Shown here: positions 8,557 to 15,371 of the stretch, one piece after another
Layout of the letters: the number at the start of each line of letters is the position of its first letter
Numbering within the stretch: position 1 is the stretch's first letter
From: a bacterium
GTDB lineage: Bacteria > Actinomycetota > Acidimicrobiia > Spongiisociales > ZC4RG35
Reading direction: 5' to 3'
NCBI GenBank assembly: GCA_028819345.1
Contig: JAPPLW010000054.1
Coordinates: forward strand, 39,706 to 96,256
Length of the DNA: 56,551 nucleotides
Made by a program: the position numbers and the translations under genes
Notes under the pieces: model-generated
The model's database searches: none
Told to the model about the DNA's origin: nothing
What the model saw: only the letters and a program-made list of their open reading frames with translations

Positions 8557-9489
8557 TCAGCCTCCCAACTCGGCATAGCGGCGCATGCCGTCTGCTATGC
8601 CCATCGGGTTCCAGCCGAGTTCTGCCCGAGCCTTGTCGCAGGAGATAGTGGTGGGCCGGTCGGGGGTGGCGTCCACCAGCATCTCGGCGTTTTCGTCCAC
8701 CACGACTCCGAAGGCGTCCTGGGCAGCAGCCAGCACATCGCTGAAAGGTATGGCCCCTCCGGAAGAGAATGCGAAGGAACGGCTTCCCATGGTTCCGGAG
8801 AAGAAACGGTGTGCGGCCTCGGCGACGTCGTCCACGAACACCCAGTCGCAGCGGTCGTCCAGGCCGATAACCCGGACCGGCACCCCGTCCAAGGCGGCGT
8901 CGGCCAACTGTTTTGCCTGGGTGACGAACGGACGGGTGTCGCGGAATTCCTCGGCCGGGCCGTACATGGAGGTGGGACGGATAGCCCCGGCGTCGAACCC
9001 GAACATCACGGCGTACCGGTAAAGCATGATCTCGGCGGCAATCTTGGCCGAACCGTACAGCGAGAAGCCGCCGTCCGCGTCGTCTTCGGTGAGAACTTCC
9101 TCTTCGGACTGGTTATATACACCGGCCGACGAGATGAAGAGAAACTTGCCCATTTGTTCCTTTCGGGCGAACTCCAGGGCGTTGAGAGTTCCGATCAGGT
9201 TGACTGAAACCAGGCCGGCGGGGTTGCCAAACGCCTCTTGCACGCTGGGAGTCAGCGCCGCAGCCTGGACAATCCCGTCCACCGGCCCTGTCACCTCTGT
9301 GGACCAGGCATCCGGGTCGGCGACGTCCAGGACCACGTATTCGAGGCGGTCGCTGGGAGTGTCCGAACGGGGAACGAACTGATCGGGCGGAAGGATGTCC
9401 GCGGCAATTACATGATCCCCACCCCGGGCGAAGGCCCGGACCAGCGCTCTGCCGAAGAACCCTGCCGCTCCAGTCACCAAAACTCTCAT
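8557..9489 (-). CDS. NAD-dependent epimerase/dehydratase (extended SDR)
   Basis: Extended short-chain dehydrogenase/reductase of 310 residues. It has the N-terminal nucleotide motif GAAGFFGRALV, an acidic residue after beta-2, and the catalytic SSAGVYN and YGSAKIAAE (Tyr-x3-Lys). Family members epimerise or dehydrate sugar nucleotides or reduce related carbonyls. It lies 68 bp upstream of the aminotransferase in the same direction and could belong to that operon. It is divergent from the isochorismatase-like gene across 184 bp. There are no partner sugar-nucleotide genes nearby, so a small-molecule dehydrogenase role is equally possible. Confidence 0.88.
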   Translation of the reverse strand: MRVLVTGAAGFFGRALVRAFARGGDHVIAADILPPDQFVPRSDTPSDRLEYVVLDVADPDAWSTEVTGPVDGIVQAAALTPSVQEAFGNPAGLVSVNLIGTLNALEFARKEQMGKFLFISSAGVYNQSEEEVLTEDDADGGFSLYGSAKIAAEIMLYRYAVMFGFDAGAIRPTSMYGPAEEFRDTRPFVTQAKQLADAALDGVPVRVIGLDDRCDWVFVDDVAEAAHRFFSGTMGSRSFAFSSGGAIPFSDVLAAAQDAFGVVVDENAEMLVDATPDRPTTISCDKARAELGWNPMGIADGMRRYAELGG

Positions 9490-9588
9490 CTCTCTGTGCT
9501 CATCCCTTCTCCCTGCGCGGGTGCGCGGGTTCGTATCGCTCTAACCGGGAATCGGGCCCAGGGGGCGCGATCGCCGGACTGTGCTAAA

Positions 9589-9594
9589 TATACT
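9589..9594 (+). promoter_or_regulatory. Candidate -10 element (TATACT) in divergent intergenic region
   Basis: TATACT matches the sigma-70-type -10 consensus at five of six positions and lies in an unusually AT-rich patch between two divergent genes. A convincing -35 is not visible. Transcription from here would start near 9601. That would exclude the GTG at 9581 as a start for the following gene and favour the TTG at 9674. The rest of the 9490-9673 interval shows no clear structure. Confidence 0.35.
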
Positions 9595-9673
9595 TACTAA
9601 AACTTGGAGTCGCGCTATTGCAGCGAGAGACTTTGTTGCGTACCAGCCAGCTAAATCCAGGAAGGCAAGAGAC

Positions 9674-10354
9674 TTGAATCTGCACGATCCCTTTTACGAC
9701 CTGTTCCCCCGGCCATCCTTCGCCTCCGTCGCTCCGGGGAAGACCGCCCTCCTCACTATCGACCTTCAGTACCTGGACGCGCATGCCGACGGGTGGATAG
9801 GGCGGATCGCCACCGAAGCCGGTAAGCCCGAGATAATGCAGGAGCGATGGGACAACATCAACGCCATCCTGCCCTACGTCAGAAGGTGCCAGGACGCCTT
9901 CCGGGCGGCGGGTGAGGAAGTCATCCATGTTCGGGTGGCGTATCGCACCGACGACGGCCGCGACGCCGGGAAGGCATTCATGCCGGACGCCGACATTGAG
10001 CCGGTGCCCCGTGAAGGGTGGGACGACGATCTCCTGCCGGAGGTGGCGGAACAGGGCGACGAGATGATCTTCTCCAAGACCTCCGCCAGCGTCTTCAATT
10101 CCACGGATATCGACAAAGTCCTCAAGCGCATGGGGATCACCCACCTGGTCATCACCGGAATAGTGACCGAGGGTTGCGTCGAACTCTCCGCCCGCGACGC
10201 GGCCGACCGGGGGTACACGGTGTCGCTGGTAAACGATGCCTGCACCTCTTCAACCAAGGAGCTTCACGACAATGCCCTCGTCAGGATGACCGACGGGGGG
10301 TTCATCGCCTCCCGGACCACCGACGAGATATGCGGAGAGCTTGAAAACCTGTAA
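9674..10354 (+). CDS. Isochorismatase-family cysteine hydrolase
   Basis: Cysteine amidohydrolase of the isochorismatase superfamily, which includes N-carbamoylsarcosine amidohydrolase, ureidoacrylate amidohydrolase RutB and biuret hydrolase. The Asp-Lys-Cys triad is visible: Asp in LLTIDLQ, Lys in IFSKTSASVF and Cys in VTEGCVELSARDA. I choose the TTG at 9674 because AGGAAGG lies upstream and the family-typical NLHDPFYDLF follows. The open frame reaches back to a GTG at 9581, which would give 257 rather than 226 residues. It leads a plus-strand run that includes two creatinase-like proteins and an amidase, so hydrolysis of a carbamoyl or ureido compound is a reasonable inference. Exact substrate unknown. 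Confidence 0.85.
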   Translation: MNLHDPFYDLFPRPSFASVAPGKTALLTIDLQYLDAHADGWIGRIATEAGKPEIMQERWDNINAILPYVRRCQDAFRAAGEEVIHVRVAYRTDDGRDAGKAFMPDADIEPVPREGWDDDLLPEVAEQGDEMIFSKTSASVFNSTDIDKVLKRMGITHLVITGIVTEGCVELSARDAADRGYTVSLVNDACTSSTKELHDNALVRMTDGGFIASRTTDEICGELENL

Positions 10355-10384
10355 TAATCCGCCGCCTAACCCCTGGCGTCCAAG

Positions 10385-10398
10385 AACCGGCGCCGGTT
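10385..10398. promoter_or_regulatory. Perfect 14-bp palindrome upstream of the first M24 gene
   Basis: AACCGGCGCCGGTT is a perfect palindrome about 20 bp before the ATG at 10419, just ahead of the GAAGGAG ribosome-binding site. It could be an operator or a short RNA stem. No second copy was found at the paralogous gene, which instead carries a different GC-rich hairpin in the same position. Confidence 0.3.
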
Positions 10399-10418
10399 GA
10401 CGAAGGAGCGAAGAAGAA

Positions 10419-11582
10419 ATGGCAGAAGGAACCGTAACCCATATTTCCTCTCCCGCTGAGCGGGAAAGGCGTTATCGAGTACTGCGCGAGGCCATGGCCG
10501 CGGAAGGCATGGATGCGTTGATCATCTACAGCCGCGCCGATGAGTTCATGAGAGGCCGCATCCAGTACGTGAGCGATGCCTTCCAGTGGGCCGGATGGGG
10601 GATCATCGTGCTTCTCCCCAAGGGCGATGGCATCTACGTTGGCGATCCCCTGTGGGGTGGGGGCCGGGTGGCCCTGGCCGGCTGGGTCGATGACATTCGA
10701 GCAACCCAGCACCCCGATACCGAGATCGCCGGCATTCTCTCCGACCACGGTTACACCAGTGGCAAACTCGGGGTGGTGGGTTTGGCCGACATCGTCACCT
10801 ACGCGCACATGCGGTCCTTCCAGAAGACACTCAGCAATTTCACATTGGTGGACGCCACCGACCTCTTCGACGACATCCGGGCGGTCAAGAGCCCCGAGGA
10901 GATGGAGAACCTGCGGGAGACCTCGCGGATTCTCAAGCAGGTGTTCAACAGCCTCGAAGCCCACCTGCGTCCCGGGGTCCTCGAGATAGACGCGATGGCC
11001 GAGGCCGAGCGACTGGTCCGCCAGTACGGCTGCCTGACCGGGATCGCCCAGATCGCCCGCCCGCCTTTCAAGTCCTACACCTTCGGGATGTTCGCCGAGA
11101 TAGATCGCAAGGACATCATCTCCATAGACCTGGAGTGGGGAGGCCCCTCCGGCTATTGGCTGGAGTTGCGACGCAATTACAGCTTCGGAGAGCCCTCCGA
11201 CCAGGTCAAACGCTTCTTCGAGTACCGGTTGGAGTGTTTGGACGCCTGCATAAATGCGATGAAGACCGGCAACTCCTCCGACGACGTACTGGTGGCCCGC
11301 GACCGGGTGAACGACAAGTACGGCTATGGCGGACGGGAGTCGGTGGGCTACACCGCTCACGGCATCGGTCTGGACTCCCTGGAGCCCCCGTGGTCGCCGG
11401 GGAAGGAGCGGATCATGGAGACCGACATGGTGATCAATCTCCATCCCCACATGAGCTTCAGCGATCCGGCCGAAGCCCTGGCGGTTTCGGGCATCTCGCT
11501 CTCCGACAACATCCGGGTGACTCCCACCGGAGGCGAGCGGCTAACCGAGTGGACAGACGAACTGGTAGACCTGGATGCCTAA
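10419..11582 (+). CDS. Creatinase-like M24 (pita-bread fold) hydrolase, paralogue 1
   Basis: A 387-residue protein with an N-terminal creatinase/prolidase domain and a C-terminal M24 pita-bread domain, the architecture of Xaa-Pro peptidases, creatinase and ectoine hydrolase DoeA. The catalytic His survives in AHGIGLDSLEPP. The canonical metal set Asp, Asp, His, Glu, Glu is changed: the second Asp is Glu in SGYWLELRRN, the first Glu is His in INLHPH, and the last Glu is Ser in SLSDNIRVT. This argues against an ordinary metallopeptidase and for a creatinase-type metal-free or altered-metal C-N hydrolase. A strong GAAGGAG precedes the ATG. The 3' end overlaps the dehydrogenase by 8 bp. A second copy lies at 13540. 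Confidence 0.85.
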   Translation: MAEGTVTHISSPAERERRYRVLREAMAAEGMDALIIYSRADEFMRGRIQYVSDAFQWAGWGIIVLLPKGDGIYVGDPLWGGGRVALAGWVDDIRATQHPDTEIAGILSDHGYTSGKLGVVGLADIVTYAHMRSFQKTLSNFTLVDATDLFDDIRAVKSPEEMENLRETSRILKQVFNSLEAHLRPGVLEIDAMAEAERLVRQYGCLTGIAQIARPPFKSYTFGMFAEIDRKDIISIDLEWGGPSGYWLELRRNYSFGEPSDQVKRFFEYRLECLDACINAMKTGNSSDDVLVARDRVNDKYGYGGRESVGYTAHGIGLDSLEPPWSPGKERIMETDMVINLHPHMSFSDPAEALAVSGISLSDNIRVTPTGGERLTEWTDELVDLDA

Positions 11583-12666
11583 CCGAGCGGCGCTGGTGGT
11601 GTCGCCCGGGGAGATCGAGATCACCGAGATCGAGATCGGCCCTCCCCGCGAGAGGGAAGTGATCCTCCGGATGGAGGCGGCCGGGGTGTGCGCCACCGAC
11701 TACAAGGTGGCCGCAGGCCGCCATGGTCCGCGAATGTCTCGCTTTCCCATGCTGCTGGGCCATGAGGGGGCGGGCGTGGTCGAGGAAGTGGGTCCGGGAG
11801 TGACCCACCTGAAGGTCGGCGACCGGGTGGCGACCGGGTGCCGGGTGCAGTGCGGGGCCTGCTCGATGTGCCGGCGGAACGACCCGAGACGGTGCCGGGA
11901 CTCCTCGCCCCGGGCCCCGCAGGTCACGCTGGCCTCCGACGGTTCGGCTGTGGAGGTGCCCATGGGTCTCGGGATGTACGCCGAGCGCATCGCAGTGGAC
12001 GCCATGGCCACGTTCCCGGTCTCCGAAGGGATGCCCATGACTTCGGCCTCGCTTCTCGGATGCGCGGTGATGACCGGGGCGGGCGCAGTCTTCAACATCG
12101 CCAAGGTGTGGCCGGGGGCCACCACCGCGGTGATCGGGTGCGGCGGCATCGGACTCTCGGCCGTGCAGGGCGCCCGGATCGCCAACGCTTCCAAGGTGAT
12201 CGCGGTGGACCTCTCCGATCAGAAGCTCGAATGGGCCCGGGCGCTGGGCGCCACGGATGTGGTTAACGCGGCCTCCGAAGACCCCGTGGAAGCGGTGCGG
12301 CGGATTACCGGCGGCGTCGGGGTGGACTTCTCCTTCGAGGCGGTGGGCGCCAAGGTCTGCGTGGAGCAGTGCATAGGGATGCTGGCTCACGGGGGTACCG
12401 CCACCCTGATCGGGGGAAACCAACCCGGAGTGATGGCCTCCTTCGATCCGGCGGCCTTCTCACGCAGCGCCCTGACGCTCCAGAACACCCACGGCGGCGG
12501 AGGAATACCGGCCCATGACTTTCCGGTGTTGGACTCCCTGTACCAGCAGGGAAGCCTCGATCTGGATTACATGGTCACCCACACCGTCCCCCTGACCCAG
12601 GCCGAACAGGGCTTCCGCAACCTGGAGGCGGGGTCGGCGATCCGCACCGTGGTGGTCCCCGATTGA
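11575..12666 (+). CDS. Zinc-dependent alcohol dehydrogenase (MDR family)
   Basis: Medium-chain dehydrogenase/reductase, 363 residues. It shows the catalytic-zinc Cys and His (VCATDYK and LLGHEGAG), a structural-zinc lobe (CGACSMCRRNDPRRC) and the NAD(P)-binding VIGCGGIGLSA. These enzymes oxidise an alcohol to an aldehyde or the reverse. It overlaps the preceding creatinase-like gene by 8 bp, so the two are co-transcribed and probably coupled. GNQPG and HGGGGIPAHDFP near the C-terminus resemble class III-like dehydrogenases, but a glutathione-dependent role cannot be claimed. The product may be a small aldehyde released by neighbouring hydrolases; that is inference. Confidence 0.92.
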   Translation: MPNRAALVVSPGEIEITEIEIGPPREREVILRMEAAGVCATDYKVAAGRHGPRMSRFPMLLGHEGAGVVEEVGPGVTHLKVGDRVATGCRVQCGACSMCRRNDPRRCRDSSPRAPQVTLASDGSAVEVPMGLGMYAERIAVDAMATFPVSEGMPMTSASLLGCAVMTGAGAVFNIAKVWPGATTAVIGCGGIGLSAVQGARIANASKVIAVDLSDQKLEWARALGATDVVNAASEDPVEAVRRITGGVGVDFSFEAVGAKVCVEQCIGMLAHGGTATLIGGNQPGVMASFDPAAFSRSALTLQNTHGGGGIPAHDFPVLDSLYQQGSLDLDYMVTHTVPLTQAEQGFRNLEAGSAIRTVVVPD

Positions 12667-12747
12667 GCTTCCGGATGGTCGCTCCGGGAGCAAACTCACC
12701 AATCCGATCAGTGACCGCCGGCGGGTAGTGGGCGACCCGGGAGAACC

Positions 12748-13320
12748 ATGCATAAACCGACGCCGACACTCCAAGAGCAGTTGGTCGGCATTCTGATCGA
12801 GAAGGGTCTTACCAGTCTTCCGGAACCCATTCAGTTGGCGTCGGGCGCGTGGTCCTCTCACTTCATCGACGGTAAGGAGGCCCTTGCCGCATGGAAGGAT
12901 CTCCGGTTGGCCTGCCAGGCCATTGTCGAGAAAGTTGCCGACGCCGGCCATCGATTCGACGCGGTCGGCGGTCTCACCTTGGGCGCCGACGCCCTTTCTG
13001 TGGGAATCGCCGCCGTTAGCGACACCAAGTGGTTCGTTGTGCGAAAGGAAGCCAAGGAACGCGGCACGAGACGCTCCATCGAAGGAGCGCGGATCGGGCC
13101 CGATGACAGAGTGCTCCTGGTCGATGATGTGGTGACAACGGGCGGGTCGATGTTCAAGGCCCTGGACGCCATTCAGCAAACCGGCGCGGAGGTCGCGGCG
13201 GCCGTTACGCTCGTCGACCGCGGGGATTCGGCCCGGCTGCGATTCGACCGATTGGGTATCGCCTACTTTCCGATGGCGACCTATGAGACCCTGGGAATCG
13301 AGCCGGTTCGCCCTGGATGA
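12748..13320 (+). CDS. pyrE: Orotate phosphoribosyltransferase
   Basis: Joins orotate to PRPP to give orotidine 5'-phosphate in pyrimidine biosynthesis, in the cytoplasm. At 190 residues it is of family length. It contains the OPRT features SGAWSSHFIDGK, the GGLTLGAD loop, the VVRKEAKERG catalytic loop with Lys and Arg, and the PRPP motif LLVDDVVTTGGS. It sits 81 bp after the alcohol dehydrogenase in the same direction, an unusual location inside what appears to be a catabolic run and apart from other pyr genes. It may be the normal housekeeping enzyme or a salvage enzyme that uses a pyrimidine made in this cluster. Confidence 0.9.
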   Translation: MHKPTPTLQEQLVGILIEKGLTSLPEPIQLASGAWSSHFIDGKEALAAWKDLRLACQAIVEKVADAGHRFDAVGGLTLGADALSVGIAAVSDTKWFVVRKEAKERGTRRSIEGARIGPDDRVLLVDDVVTTGGSMFKALDAIQQTGAEVAAAVTLVDRGDSARLRFDRLGIAYFPMATYETLGIEPVRPG

Positions 13321-13496
13321 ATCGCCACTGAGCCGGTTTGGCGGGAGAGGGATTGGAGACTTCGTCCGGCCAAACCGTTGCCTGGGCGCTGGTGGAGGGG
13401 TGGGGCGCGTCCTGTCCTCGTAACATATAACGACACACACGCCGATTTACCAAGGAGCCTCCCGGAGAGCATTGAGGTGATGGGATCGGTTCCGAC

Positions 13497-13519
13497 GCCC
13501 GGGCAGTGAACGCCCGGGC
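13497..13519 (+). promoter_or_regulatory. Strong GC hairpin in the leader of the second M24 gene
   Basis: Two copies of GCCCGGGC, each itself palindromic, flank a 7-nt loop (AGTGAAC), giving an 8-bp stem. The copies are also part of an 11-bp direct repeat, ACGCCCGGGCA, with a 15-bp period. The hairpin ends about 20 bp before the ATG at 13540 and just before AAAGGAG, so it could control translation or bind a regulator. There is no U-tract, so it is not a classical terminator. Confidence 0.5.
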
Positions 13520-13539
13520 AACAAAGGAGTTGAATAAAC

Positions 13540-14706
13540 ATGGCAAAAGGACCTATAAGCCATATTTCCTCTCCCGCTGAGCGGGCGAGACGTTACAGAG
13601 CGCTGCGCGAGGCTATGGCCGGAGCGGGCATCGACGCCCTGGTCGTCTACTGTCGCGGCGACGACTTCATGCGAGGCCGCGTCCAGTACGTGAGCGACAT
13701 CTGGCAGGCGGCCGGATGGGGGATCGTGGTGCTTCCGGCCAGGGGCGAGCCTTCCTACATAGGCGATCCTCTGTGGGGAGGCAAGAGAATGGCGATGATG
13801 GTGAACTGGATCCAGGACGCCCGGCACACCCAAACCCCCGAGGTGGAGATCGCCGGGATTCTCTCCGACCACGGCTATTCGAACGGGACGATCGGGATGG
13901 CGGGGCTGGCCGACATCACCACCTACGCTCTCATGAGCGGTCTGGGAAAGTTGGCGCCTGGCGCCACCCTGGTGGACGCCACGGATCTCTTCGACGACGT
14001 CCGCATCAAAAAGAGCCCCGAGGAGATGGAGAACCACCGGGAGACCTCGTGGATTCTCAAGCAGGTGTTTCGCAGCCTTGAAGCTCACATACGTCCTGGG
14101 GCCCTCGAGATCGACGTCATGGCCGAGGCTCACCGGCTGGTTCGCCAGTACGGTTGCATGACCGGGATTGCCCAGACCGGCCGTACTTCCCCCAGGGCCC
14201 TTACCCTCGGGAGGCACGCCCCGTTCGAACGGGGCGAATACCTCTCCATAGACCTGGAGTGGCAAGGCCCTTCCGGATACTGGTTGGAGTTGAGACGCAA
14301 TTACTGCTTCGGGAAGCCCTCCGATGAGGCCAAGCGCTTCTGGGACATTCGATGTGAGGTTTTCCAGGCTTGCATAGACGCGATGAAGAGCGGTCACTCC
14401 TCCGATGAAGTCCTGGCGGCCCGCGACCGGGTCAACGACAAATATGGCTTGGGCGGTCGGGAGTTGGTGTCTTACAGCGCCCACGGTCTCGGCACGGACT
14501 CCCTGGAGCCCCCGTGGTCGCCGGGGAAGGAGCGAGTCATGGAGACCGACATGGTGATCAATCTCCATCCCCACTCGACTTTCAGCGATCCTGCCGCCTA
14601 CCAGTCGGTGTCCGCTCTCTCGCTTGCCGACAACATACGAGTGACTCCCACCGGCGGCGAGCGCCTCACGTACCCCGAAGACGAACTCGTCAACCTGGAT
14701 GTCTGA
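13540..14706 (+). CDS. Creatinase-like M24 (pita-bread fold) hydrolase, paralogue 2
   Basis: A 388-residue close paralogue of the protein at 10419, aligning end to end and sharing the MAxGxxxHISSPAER N-terminus. It carries the same altered metal site: SGYWLELRRN in place of the usual Asp, AHGLGTDSLEPP with His kept, INLHPH and LADNIRVT replacing Glu. That the changes occur in both copies suggests a selected chemistry rather than decay. A clear AAAGGAG precedes the ATG, below a strong leader hairpin. The 219-bp gap to pyrE contains a possible TATAAC -10 near 13432, so it may have its own promoter. Different substrates or a heterodimer are both possible. Confidence 0.85.
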   Translation: MAKGPISHISSPAERARRYRALREAMAGAGIDALVVYCRGDDFMRGRVQYVSDIWQAAGWGIVVLPARGEPSYIGDPLWGGKRMAMMVNWIQDARHTQTPEVEIAGILSDHGYSNGTIGMAGLADITTYALMSGLGKLAPGATLVDATDLFDDVRIKKSPEEMENHRETSWILKQVFRSLEAHIRPGALEIDVMAEAHRLVRQYGCMTGIAQTGRTSPRALTLGRHAPFERGEYLSIDLEWQGPSGYWLELRRNYCFGKPSDEAKRFWDIRCEVFQACIDAMKSGHSSDEVLAARDRVNDKYGLGGRELVSYSAHGLGTDSLEPPWSPGKERVMETDMVINLHPHSTFSDPAAYQSVSALSLADNIRVTPTGGERLTYPEDELVNLDV

Positions 14707-14799
14707 GGGAGCGCTGGCGGCGGTGTCGCCCGACCCGGTTGACATCATCGGGAAGGCGGCCCGGCACACGGCTCGTCCTGGTACGAAGGAAACTCCGAG

Positions 14800-15189
14800 G
14801 TGAACATCGAGGCCATCAACCCCGACGGCCTATCCGAGCCTCCCGAGCCTTACTCCCACGCCGTCCGGGCCGGCGACACCGTCTACCTGGCCGGTCAGGT
14901 GGCGTTCGACTCCTCGGGAGAGATCGTGGGCAAGACCACCGGAGAGCAGGCCGAACAGATCTGGGGGAACATCGCCGAGATCTTGGAGGCCTGCGGAGGT
15001 TCGGTGGCCAACATCGTGAAGATCACCTACTTCTGCCAGGACATCCGGGAACTCCCCGAGGAGATGGTGGTGCGCCGGCGCGTGTTCGACGGGGGCCCCT
15101 ATCCTGCGGTCACCGCCTGCCAGGCGGCTGCTCTGGGCCTCCCGGGGCTCAAACTTGAGGTGGACGTCATCGCCGTCATCCCACAGTGA
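14800..15189 (+). CDS. Rid-family (YjgF/YER057c/UK114) protein
   Basis: A 129-residue single-domain Rid-family protein. RidA itself hydrolyses reactive enamines and imines. The GTG at 14800 follows GAAGGA. Typical segments are AVRAGDTVYLAGQV, a QIWGNIAEILEA helix and a C-terminal GLKLEVDVIAVIP. The Arg that binds the substrate carboxylate in RidA, normally just after the Pro near residue 105, is replaced (YPAVTACQ), so imine deaminase activity is doubtful and it may belong to another Rid subgroup. Its stop overlaps the next gene as GTGA, tying it to the amidase pair. A Rid protein beside an isochorismatase hydrolase recalls RutC/RutB, but other rut genes are absent. Confidence 0.88.
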   Translation: MNIEAINPDGLSEPPEPYSHAVRAGDTVYLAGQVAFDSSGEIVGKTTGEQAEQIWGNIAEILEACGGSVANIVKITYFCQDIRELPEEMVVRRRVFDGGPYPAVTACQAAALGLPGLKLEVDVIAVIPQ

Positions 15190-15371
15190 GCACCCTCGGT
15201 CCCGAGGAGGTGGACGCCATGCTTTCGGCGGCCGGTCTGGATCCTAACGACTGGGACTCGGCGGAGTTGGCCGCCATGCTCGATGGCCAGAAGGCCGGGA
15301 TCGACTCGCTACGGGAGCAGTTGGCCCACGCGGACGAGCCTGCATTGATTTTCGATCCGCGATGGGAGTGA
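15186..15371 (+). CDS. Small AtzG/GatC-like amidase partner
   Basis: A 61-residue acidic protein between the Rid gene (GTGA overlap) and the amidase (10-bp overlap). It is mostly helical and ends in EPALIFDPRW, close to the C-terminal pattern of AtzG and DUF4089-type proteins. Those small partners wrap around AtzE-type amidases much as GatC does with GatA. The length also fits. In cyanuric acid breakdown AtzE-AtzG hydrolyses 1-carboxybiuret. Here it probably stabilises the following amidase. The assignment rests on size, gene order, overlap and the C-terminal motif; sequence similarity is otherwise low. Confidence 0.7.
   Translation: MSTLGPEEVDAMLSAAGLDPNDWDSAELAAMLDGQKAGIDSLREQLAHADEPALIFDPRWE

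Noticed and set aside
9674-10354. Assignment of the isochorismatase-like gene as RutB with the Rid protein as RutC
   Set aside because: Other rut genes (rutA, rutD, rutF) are absent, the two genes are 4.4 kb apart and the Rid protein lacks the usual Arg.
13432-13440. Firm promoter call for the second M24 gene
   Set aside because: A TATAAC-like element exists, but no -35 is found at a suitable distance, so it is mentioned only in the gene entry.
10302-14769. Two similar minus-strand open frames opposite the M24 paralogues
   Set aside because: They resemble each other only because the underlying plus-strand genes are paralogues; neither has a ribosome-binding site or a recognisable fold.
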